A stretch of 64,000 nucleotides of DNA from Streptomyces eurocidicus (GTDB lineage Bacteria > Actinomycetota > Actinomycetes > Streptomycetales > Streptomycetaceae): the NCBI RefSeq assembly GCF_002891295.1, contig NZ_LGUI01000005.1:518707-582706 (forward strand), read 5' to 3'. The notes beneath the pieces are model-generated. The model was not told the DNA's origin. It made no database searches and saw only the letters and a list, made by a program, of their open reading frames with translations. This document shows positions 58,655 to 64,000 of the stretch, piece after piece; position 1 is the first letter of the stretch; each line of letters opens with the position of its first letter. The position numbers and the translations under genes were made by a program.

Positions 58655-59038
58655 ATGGACCGCTCAGACGCGAGATGGCCTCGGTGGCAGCGCGTACCGG
58701 CGGGTAGCGGGCGTAGCGGTGCCGAAACCCGGCAGGCCGGACCCAGGCAGGCCGGGACCGGGCAGGCAGCCGCGGCCGAGCTGCTGTCGCAGCTCACGTC
58801 CTCGCTGGACAGGTACCAGCAATTGCTGGACGACCTGCGGGCACAACGCATCGACATGAACACGTTCCGCCGCCGGGCATTCCGCGCCGGGCTCATCCTG
58901 CGGGACGGCGATGCCGTGCTCCTCGACCTGCCCAGCGGCACCTGGTACCGCTACAACGGAGTTGAACTGCGGCGGCTGGGCCGGGCGTTCGGGGCCGGCG
59001 AGCCGGAGAGGACCGCCCCTGGATTCCCGGAGGGCTGA
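58655..59038 (+). CDS. Unrecognised small protein, first gene of a two-gene module
   Basis: A 127-aa protein. The first 40 residues are low complexity (SGRSGAETRQAGPRQAGTGQAAA). A helical stretch follows (LLSQLTSSLDRYQQLLDDLRAQRIDMNTFRRRAF), then a short beta-like end (LILRDGDAVLLDLPSGTWYRYNGVEL). No signal peptide or membrane helix. The stop lies 3 bp before the next gene, so the two are cotranscribed. AAAGGGGG precedes the ATG. I recognise no family; the helical part might pair with the helical N-terminal domain of the next product. Confidence 0.65.
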   Translation: MDRSDARWPRWQRVPAGSGRSGAETRQAGPRQAGTGQAAAAELLSQLTSSLDRYQQLLDDLRAQRIDMNTFRRRAFRAGLILRDGDAVLLDLPSGTWYRYNGVELRRLGRAFGAGEPERTAPGFPEG

Positions 59039-59041
59039 GTC

Positions 59042-60331
59042 ATGAACGTGCCACCACCGGAACCGGGCCTTACGGAGCACTTCCACGAGTACATTTCAGG
59101 TTTGCAGAGCAATATTCGCGTCCTGCAGGACATAGCGTTCAAGGCGTCGCGGGAAATCAGCTCGGGGGCGGCAAAGGCCGAGGAAGTCTTTCCCGGGGAC
59201 GTGGACGGGTTGGAAACCTGGGCCGATCATCTTCAAATAACACGGGACCTTATCGCCCGGCAGGCGGCCATGCTCCGGCAGGTCATGGAGGGTGGCCTGG
59301 CCAATTTCAGGAACTTCATGGTCAATGTCCTGGAAATGGAGCCCGACCAGATCGAGCACGTGCTTGAAATGTCCGTTCCCGCGGCCCCTGCGGCGGCTCA
59401 GGCCGCACGCATCGCCGCGGCCAACCCCGCCGCCTACAACGCCGCGACCATCCCGCCCGGCGGCGCCGCTCCCGCCGCCCCGCCCGCCGCGGCTCCCGGT
59501 GCGGCGGTCGGTGAAAGCGCGGCCGCCGGTGAGGGAGCCGCGCTCGGCGAAGGTGCGGCCATGGGCGAAGGAGCCGCCCTCGGCGAGGGCGCGGCGCTCG
59601 GTGAAGGCGCCGCCTTGGGCGAAGGGGCAGCCCTCGGCGAAGGCATCGCCGCGGGCGAGACCCTGACGGCCGGTGAGGCCCTCGGCGGCGCGGCCGCCGA
59701 GACCGCGGGCGGTTTCGCGGGGCTGGGCCTCGGCACGCTGGTCACGGGCGGCCTGATCATCTTGGCGCTCGCCGGCGGTGCCGTCTATCTCTGGAACCGC
59801 ACCCACCAGGAGGCACCGGCGCACCCGCCGTCCGCCCCGGCCCCGCAGCAGCCCGGCAACCCCGCACCGGGGAATCCCGCGCCCGAGCCGTCGAATCCCT
59901 CGACCCCGGCGCCCGTCGCTCCTACGACCTTCGACGTCAACGGGACGTACAACGGCACCCTGAACGGCGCCCGCTGCGCGGAGCCCGAGTGCTTCGTGAC
60001 GATCACCAAGCAGTCCGACCCCTCCGGCCCGGGCTCCGACGAGGCGGGGCACATCACCATCACCGTCACCGAGGTGAACTACACCCCGGCGTTCACCGGG
60101 GTGGCCAGCACCCTGAACGAGACGCTCGGGCCGATGGACGTGCAACTGTTCCAGGACGGCACGGTCCAGGGTTCCGGCACGACGACGGACACCGACACCA
60201 ACCCCGGCGGCAGCACCCGGACGGGGCCGTACGCGATCAGCGGGAACATCATGAACGGTACGACCGGGTCGCCCTCCTACACCCTCACGCTGACCCTGGA
60301 CGGCCAGTACAGCCTCACGGGCGCACGCTAG
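59042..60331 (+). CDS. Unrecognised membrane-anchored protein with GEGAAL hexapeptide repeats
   Basis: A 429-aa protein in four parts. 1-110: alpha-helical domain (FHEYISGLQSNIRVLQDIAFKAS, DHLQITRDLIARQAAM). 111-220: Ala/Pro segment, then about nine six-residue units based on GEGAAL (157-212). 228-251: one membrane helix, followed by a Pro/Asn/Ala-rich stalk to about 298. 300-429: beta-rich domain (FDVNGTYNGTLNG, HITITVTEV, YTLTLTLDGQYSL) with one Cys pair (ARCAEPECF). No signal peptide, so the helix probably anchors it with the repeats on one side and the beta domain outside. The upstream gene ends 3 bp before it. No named family recognised. Confidence 0.65.
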   Translation: MNVPPPEPGLTEHFHEYISGLQSNIRVLQDIAFKASREISSGAAKAEEVFPGDVDGLETWADHLQITRDLIARQAAMLRQVMEGGLANFRNFMVNVLEMEPDQIEHVLEMSVPAAPAAAQAARIAAANPAAYNAATIPPGGAAPAAPPAAAPGAAVGESAAAGEGAALGEGAAMGEGAALGEGAALGEGAALGEGAALGEGIAAGETLTAGEALGGAAAETAGGFAGLGLGTLVTGGLIILALAGGAVYLWNRTHQEAPAHPPSAPAPQQPGNPAPGNPAPEPSNPSTPAPVAPTTFDVNGTYNGTLNGARCAEPECFVTITKQSDPSGPGSDEAGHITITVTEVNYTPAFTGVASTLNETLGPMDVQLFQDGTVQGSGTTTDTDTNPGGSTRTGPYAISGNIMNGTTGSPSYTLTLTLDGQYSLTGAR

Positions 60332-60535
60332 GCGCGCGTACCGCGTTCGCGGTGATCGCGTCCTTCGGAGAGGCGGTCAGTCGGTGGTCAGGGGCCTGTT
60401 CCACCGCCACCGGCGGTGAGGGGGTGAAACGCGGCCGAGGAGCCGCGACGAGTCGCTCGACTGCGCCAGAACCTGCCTGGGCTTTTCGGTGGAGCAAACT
60501 TCAGGAAGGCTCTGGCGCGGACACTTACTCTTCTT

Positions 60536-60712
60536 CTACTCTTCTTCGGCTTCGGCGATGCTGTTCGGGTCGGTCTGGAGGAAGTAATTCCCACTGCCCG
60601 TACTGCTGTGCGCGCCGCCTGCGGGGCAGTGGCCATTGGTGGAGAATCCGTTGTACCAAAGCCCGAAGCATTTGGGGCAGATCCGCCAGTTGTCCTGAGT
60701 GACCGTTGGCAT
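60536..60712 (-). CDS. Small CxxC repeat-type protein
   Basis: A 58-aa protein with NWRICPKCFGLWYNG and HCPAGGAHSSTGSGNYFL. This pattern (WRxCxKCxGLxxxG, CPAGGxH, SGxY) is a repeat unit I recognise from longer actinobacterial proteins, where it occurs singly or in tandem; the three cysteines and a histidine may bind zinc. The last residues are acidic (EAEEE). ATG at 60712 has GAAGGGA upstream. GC content is lower than in the surrounding chromosome. Convergent with the hexapeptide-repeat gene. Confidence 0.65.
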   Translation of the reverse strand: MPTVTQDNWRICPKCFGLWYNGFSTNGHCPAGGAHSSTGSGNYFLQTDPNSIAEAEEE

Positions 60713-61223
60713 GACATTCCCTTCGTGACCTGCTCCCCGTTCCGGGAAGGCAAGGGATTTTCCTGAAGTGTCCTGCCGAAAACCTGGCGGAACCATCCCC
60801 CACACGAGGTAAGTCCAGTGAAACCAAATTCCCTCAGTAATCTCCCACGGCTCAAGCATTGACTGGCCCATCGCGTAAGGGTTCCCCCGTCAAGGGGAAT
60901 GCATTCCACTCGCGCAGAATGTCATCGGAATTGCCCGTGGTGAATCCGGGCGCCAGGAAGGTTTCCCGGACGGTCGCTGGGGCGACTCGCAGAAATACGG
61001 CCCGGCTGTCCTCGGCCCGCAGTGGAGCGAGAGGGATGCATTCCCGGGGGTTACGGCCCGACAGTGCCGTCGAACGGCGGACCCAGCAGCACCTGGGCCC
61101 AGGAGGCGCACCTGGACCGCCGCCGGAAGGGAGGGCACGGGCTCTCCCCCGAGTCCGTGCCCTCCCCCCTGGAAGGCGGACATACGTCGGGGGGAGGGCG
61201 TTGCCGCAGGACAGGGGCCTAGG
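60713..61223. other. Gap with possible gene remnants
   Basis: About 510 bp without a convincing gene. On the minus strand two overlapping frames show protein-like but disconnected stretches: one ending in DDILREWNAFPLTGEPLRDGPVNA (stop at 60852) and one from about 60859 reading MLEPWEITEGIWFHWTYLVWG into the CxxC gene's leader. They could be remains of a deleted gene or chance. The rest is low-complexity GC-rich sequence. Confidence 0.35.
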
Positions 61224-61291
61224 AGCACTCCGAAACCTTGGTATTGTTGTCCATGTCGCCACGGGGAACACCCCGCCGGTGGCAACACCTT

Positions 61292-61379
61292 GTCCGGGTG
61301 GCGGAATGGCAGACGCGCTAGCTTGAGGTGCTAGTGCCCTTTATCGGGCGTGGGGGTTCAAGTCCCCCCTCGGACACCA
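61292..61379 (+). tRNA. tRNA-Leu(GAG), second copy; probable integration site
   Basis: Same 88 nt as the gene at 57490, with anticodon GAG and encoded CCA. A tyrosine integrase gene ends 145 bp downstream of its 3' end, the usual layout for an element inserted at a tRNA 3' end. The other attachment site must lie right of the window. Confidence 0.95.
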
Positions 61380-61384
61380 GTAGG

Positions 61385-61415
61385 AACCCCAGTTGACCTG
61401 GGGTTTTTCTGTTTT
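61385..61415 (+). terminator. U-tract terminator after tRNA-Leu copy 2
   Basis: AACCCCAG, loop TTGAC, CTGGGGTT, then TTTCTGTTTTT. Confidence 0.88.
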
Positions 61416-61434
61416 TCCGGGTCTGATCATGCTC

Positions 61435-61458
61435 CGCGTGACCCACCGCGTGACCCAC
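61435..61458. repeat. 12-bp direct repeat near the presumed attachment site
   Basis: CGCGTGACCCAC occurs twice in tandem, 55 bp past the tRNA 3' end and between it and the integrase. A candidate arm-type site for the integrase. Confidence 0.4.
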
Positions 61459-61523
61459 GGAATCGGCGACTTCCCAGACCGGCGGCGTGACCAACCACGA
61501 GACCAGCCGGCTAGGGATCGCGC

Positions 61524-62918
61524 TCAGGCTGAGAGCGCGAGCGCGGGACTGCCTACAGGGGTCGCCCTGGCGAGGCCGATGCGGCTCGCGCTGGAGGCCG
61601 CCAGCTTCTTGGCGCCTTCCGCACGGCGACGGCCGTAGCGGTCCAGGGTGTAGCCCACTGAGTGGTGTCTTGCGTTTGCACTCACTTCGACAGGGTTCTC
61701 TTTGGCATCGAGAGCATTGTTGATTCCGGTAGCCCGCCAGTCGTGGAGTCGAAAGTCTTCCGGCAGGTGGAGCCGGCTGCGTGCCGTCCGCCAGCGGGCG
61801 GAGACCTTCTCCGGGTCCTGGGGGCCACCAGCCAGGCGGCCGGGCTGGAGCTTGAAGCCGTCGCGGGCGTGCACCAGCCCGTGATCAACCCAGCGGTCCC
61901 CGAGACGCTCCTTCTCGTACTGCTGGCGTTCGTACTGCCACCACAGGACGCTGAGGAAGGCGGCATCGACGTAGATGATGGCTTCGTCGTCGCCGTCCTT
62001 GGTCAGCTTTCGCAGCCGGAAGCTATTGCCTTCTTCGACCACGACCCACTTGAGCTTGATCGAGCCCACGTTCCAGTCGATGAGCGGCCACATCCACCCC
62101 AGGGGCTCGCTGCGGCGGTTCTGGGTTACCGCGTACGACGACCACAGCGCGGCGTCCCTGAGGCAGTGGTGGCGCATGCCGTCGCATCGGCTGCTGCCGC
62201 ATGGGGTCCATATCTCCTTCAGGACGCGCGCAGTCTCCGAGTCGGTCAGCGTCGGGAAGTCCGGTTCTGCCGCCTTGATCATTCGTTCGGTTGGGGGGTG
62301 CGCATCGTGGCAGGGGTTGAACTGGAGCAGCTTCCTCGGGCCCGTGATCAGGCTGAAGGCTGCCGAGAGCATGTTGTGCACGTGGCGCACCGTCTTCGGC
62401 CCCAAGGGCTTGTCGTCATTGGTGGGGCAGGGCGCAGTCCGTAGGTGCGCGTACAGGCCATCCAGCTCTGTGTCTGTCACCTCCATGGCGAGTGCATCGC
62501 CGAGGTGGGGTTTGATGTGCAGCCGGATTTTGGGCTCGTAGCCGGATGTTGTGGTGCCTTCACCTTGGTGGTGCTTCAGCCACACGTCGAGCAGCTTTCC
62601 GACCGTGAGATCGGGGCTCTTGAGGGGGTCTTGCTTCACTAGCGACACCGTGCCCGGCACGCCAGCCTTCCCGCCCGAAGCCCCCTCGACGGCGGCCTCC
62701 TTGGCCTTCTCAACCGCCTTCTCGTGTTCGTCGAACCATTTCCGCAGCGCCGTCGCGGCTGTCGTTTTGTTCTTGAAGTCGCGGCCTATCCAGTAGCGCG
62801 CTTCCTTGCCTGTCGCCGGGTCGACGTGTCGGGGCGTCCTCACGCCCCAGGTGTTGGTTCGCCCCTTACGCGGGATCTCCACCGGCGTCGTACCTTGCCC
62901 ATTGCCCTTCTTCGGCAC
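61524..62918 (-). CDS. int: Tyrosine site-specific integrase
   Basis: A 464-aa phage/AICE-type recombinase. The N-terminal arm-binding region reads TNTWGVRTPRHVDPATGKEARYW. The core-binding domain spans about 105-210 (LTVGKLLDVWLKHHQGEG, NMLSAAFSLITGPRKLLQFNPC). The catalytic domain holds Arg in TQNRRSEPLGW, Lys in LRKLTKDGDD, His-x-x-Arg in FRLHDWRATG, His in NARHHSVGYTLDRYGRR and the nucleophile Tyr in LDRYGRR. GTG at 62918 has AGGAGA upstream. Its 3' end faces the tRNA-Leu gene. Lower GC than the chromosome to the left supports transfer. Confidence 0.95.
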   Translation of the reverse strand: MPKKGNGQGTTPVEIPRKGRTNTWGVRTPRHVDPATGKEARYWIGRDFKNKTTAATALRKWFDEHEKAVEKAKEAAVEGASGGKAGVPGTVSLVKQDPLKSPDLTVGKLLDVWLKHHQGEGTTTSGYEPKIRLHIKPHLGDALAMEVTDTELDGLYAHLRTAPCPTNDDKPLGPKTVRHVHNMLSAAFSLITGPRKLLQFNPCHDAHPPTERMIKAAEPDFPTLTDSETARVLKEIWTPCGSSRCDGMRHHCLRDAALWSSYAVTQNRRSEPLGWMWPLIDWNVGSIKLKWVVVEEGNSFRLRKLTKDGDDEAIIYVDAAFLSVLWWQYERQQYEKERLGDRWVDHGLVHARDGFKLQPGRLAGGPQDPEKVSARWRTARSRLHLPEDFRLHDWRATGINNALDAKENPVEVSANARHHSVGYTLDRYGRRRAEGAKKLAASSASRIGLARATPVGSPALALSA

Positions 62919-62976
62919 GGGTGAAATCTCCTCCCCGGCCAGGCCCTACGCCTGACCTGACACCAGTTTGATCACG

Positions 62977-63026
62977 GACAACCATGAGTTGTCAACACTT
63001 GGTGGATTGGCTGTGTGGTGTAGCTT
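62977..63026 (+). promoter_or_regulatory. Operator and promoter between integrase and regulator genes
   Basis: GACAAC-CATGA-GTTGTC (62977-62993) is a perfect interrupted palindrome. A -35-like TTGGTG (62999-63004) and a -10-like TAGCTT (63021-63026) follow, 7 bp before the next ATG. The divergent integrase starts 59 bp to the left, so one repressor could control both. Confidence 0.55.
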
Positions 63027-63033
63027 GACGGGC

Positions 63034-63585
63034 ATGACGGACCAGGTAGAGGGCGCAGAGGTTGTGCAGCAGGAAGGCGCATGGACCGTGCGGATGTGGT
63101 GGCCGAACGGGCCCATCACGGGAGGCCCGCAACGGGTGACCATTGAGGCAACCGAGGGCGCGCCCTCCGGCGATGTCCTCCGCGGCATCTCCACGACGAT
63201 CTTGCGTCGAATCAATCCGATCGCAGCCGTGGAGCAGGCCAAGGCCGCCGCCCTCGATTCGGCAGACTTGCCGGACTTCGCCTCGCAGGGCGACGTCGTG
63301 CGACGGCTCCTTGATGGCGAGGGTGTCTCTCCGGCCTACCTCGTAACGCTGGCGTCCCTATACAAGGACATGGCAGACAGCGGTGCGAAGTCCTTGGCCC
63401 CGGACCTAGCAGCCTTCATTGGCCGGCGACCGGAGACAGTCAGGGGCCACCTCAAGCAGGCAAGGCGAGACGGCTATCTCACGACGGTCGCGGGCAAGGT
63501 CGGCGGTGAGTTGACGCCCAAGGCGCAAGCCGTCCTTGAGGCCCTCGACCTCGAAGCCCTGGGCGTCGGGCCAGCAGCGAAGTGA
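63034..63585 (+). CDS. Element-encoded protein with C-terminal helix-turn-helix
   Basis: A 183-aa protein. The first 75 residues (GAWTVRMWWPNGPITGGPQRVTIEATEGAPSGDVLRGISTTILRRI) recur in actinobacterial element proteins of unknown role. The C-terminal part (VSPAYLVTLASLYKDMADSG, LAAFIGRRPETVRGHLKQARRDGYLTTVAGKVGGELTPKAQAVL) is a winged-helix-like DNA-binding domain. Likely a regulator of the element. Start at 63034 (the frame opens 22 codons earlier, through the operator). Divergent from int and probably leaderless. Confidence 0.7.
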   Translation: MTDQVEGAEVVQQEGAWTVRMWWPNGPITGGPQRVTIEATEGAPSGDVLRGISTTILRRINPIAAVEQAKAAALDSADLPDFASQGDVVRRLLDGEGVSPAYLVTLASLYKDMADSGAKSLAPDLAAFIGRRPETVRGHLKQARRDGYLTTVAGKVGGELTPKAQAVLEALDLEALGVGPAAK

Positions 63586-63618
63586 GGCAGCCGGGGCGGG
63601 AGCCCCGGCCACACCGCC

Positions 63619-63810
63619 CTAGGCCGCCTGCTTATCGATCCACGTATCCAAGTCGCCGGGTCGGCAGCGCAGTTGATTTCCGATACGTTTGAAGGGGATC
63701 CCCGCGGGCTTCCACTCGTTGTAGACCCAACTCATAGGCTTCCCTAGGTACTCGGCCACGTCCGTCGCGGTCATCATCTGACCGCGGGGAGCCTGTGACG
63801 GCTCACTCAA
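63619..63810 (-). CDS. Excisionase-like helix-turn-helix protein
   Basis: A 63-aa MerR-like/excisionase-type protein: MMTATDVAEYLGKPMSWVYNEWKPAGIPFKRIGNQLRCRPGDLDTWIDKQ has the 'tatdvAeyLgks..tVy' helix-turn-helix and the 'RfrrsDLdaWi' end. Probably bends attachment-site DNA to direct excision with the integrase, or represses. Start is TTG at 63810 with GAGGGGGG upstream; ATG at 63777 is the alternative. It overlaps the upstream small gene by 8 bp, so the two are coupled. Confidence 0.85.
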   Translation of the reverse strand: MSEPSQAPRGQMMTATDVAEYLGKPMSWVYNEWKPAGIPFKRIGNQLRCRPGDLDTWIDKQAA

Positions 63811-63997
63811 CGTCGCCCCCCTCTTCAGTGGTCAGTACGGCGCCAGGGTGCATCTCCTTCACCCAGTAGTCCGTGGCCATCTCCTTGGCCAGGTCGTGGG
63901 GCACGCCTGCCCCGATGGCCTCTACGTAGAGGGCGCCGGCGATGCGGGCGAATGTCAGCGCGGCGACGCCCCGCTGTTCGATGAGGGTCTGATTCAT
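63803..63997 (-). CDS. Small element protein of unknown function
   Basis: A 64-aa protein (TFARIAGALYVEAIGAGVPHDLAKEMATDYWVKEMHPG) that is mostly helical, with an acidic end and no signal or membrane segment. Its stop lies inside the excisionase-like gene (8-bp overlap). The start lies 4 bp from the window edge, so an upstream extension cannot be excluded. Its neighbour suggests a role in the element's excision or replication operon. No family recognised. Confidence 0.6.
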   Translation of the reverse strand: MNQTLIEQRGVAALTFARIAGALYVEAIGAGVPHDLAKEMATDYWVKEMHPGAVLTTEEGGDVE

Positions 63998-64000
63998 CTC

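Larger units (their letters stand above)
61225..61415. repeat. Duplicated tRNA-Leu block, copy 2
   Basis: Second copy of the block at 57423-57615: upstream promoter-like region, identical tRNA, and a terminator differing by a few bases in loop and flanks. Sequence to the right differs completely and has lower GC. Confidence 0.85.

Noticed and set aside
59510..59670. Periodic repeat that could look like a CRISPR array
   Set aside because: Period is 18 bp, in frame, encoding GEGAAL units. There are no spacers and no cas genes. No CRISPR array is seen anywhere in the window.
60852..61271. 139-codon minus-strand frame before the CxxC gene as a real gene
   Set aside because: Its first two-thirds is Arg/Pro/Gly shadow-like sequence overlapping the tRNA promoter block. 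Only the last 40 or so residues look protein-like, so it is listed as a possible remnant.
57490..61379. The two tRNA-Leu copies as attL and attR of one present-day element
   Set aside because: The duplicated block includes full promoter, tRNA and terminator rather than only a tRNA 3' end, and no integrase lies between the copies. The integrase lies outside, to the right.

Overview
The window is high-GC DNA with actinobacterial habits: GTG and TTG starts, 4-bp ATGA/GTGA gene overlaps, hairpin terminators without U-tracts, SARP and AfsR-type regulators, F420-dependent enzymes and palindromic intergenic repeats. All of this points to a Streptomyces-type chromosome. The sequence is ordinary chromosome up to about 61.3 kb. 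From there a lower-GC integrative element begins at a tRNA-Leu gene and runs off the right edge.

Layout. 1-9.4 kb: a catecholate siderophore operon in the order entA (cut by the left edge), entC, entE, entB (isochorismatase only), a free-standing aryl carrier protein, a C-A-T-TE synthetase of EntF type, and a Sfp-type phosphopantetheinyl transferase. The adenylation pocket reads D-V-W-H-F-S-L-V-D-K, the serine code of EntF, so the predicted product is enterobactin-like (2,3-dihydroxybenzoyl-serine trimer). 9.5-27.1 kb: mixed metabolism and stress genes: a Tat-exported berberine-bridge-like oxidase, an SDR with a divergent TetR, a DUF5107/TPR protein, VOC and DinB-fold proteins, a PfpI / TPP-oxidase / F420-LLM group, a lysine-free aminotransferase-fold protein, and two metallo-beta-lactamase-fold proteins, one coupled to a DedA protein. 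27.1-39.3 kb: an ARMT1-like phosphatase, a holin-like/phosphodiesterase fusion, an APC permease, a TetR/SDR pair, a DUF1266 protein, photolyase, Gls24, a pterin dehydratase and an exported amine-oxidase-like flavoprotein.

39.3-43.8 kb: two overlapping regulator genes that together carry three SARP modules plus NB-ARC and TPR domains. A SARP-style heptamer repeat lies in their promoter. 44-57.4 kb: an acyl-CoA synthetase behind a 22-bp minisatellite, a LysR/symporter pair whose 3' end runs into a palindromic repeat, a sialidase, a MarR/quinone-reductase pair with two operator copies, FdhD, an aldehyde dehydrogenase and a DUF2254 protein.

57.4-61.4 kb: two copies of tRNA-Leu(GAG), duplicated with promoter and terminator, enclose an islet holding an SDR, an unrecognised two-gene membrane module with a hexapeptide repeat, and a small CxxC protein. 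61.5-64 kb: tyrosine integrase, a winged-helix-like regulator, an excisionase-like protein and a small unknown gene. Codon use and GC shift here, as expected for an AICE or prophage.

The siderophore operon is the clearest case of genes working together. Chorismate goes to isochorismate (EntC), then 2,3-dihydro-DHB (EntB), then DHB (EntA). EntE adenylates DHB and loads it on the aryl carrier, EntF couples it to serine, and the transferase at the operon end can prime both carriers. Transport, release and iron-uptake genes are not in the window and may lie to the left.
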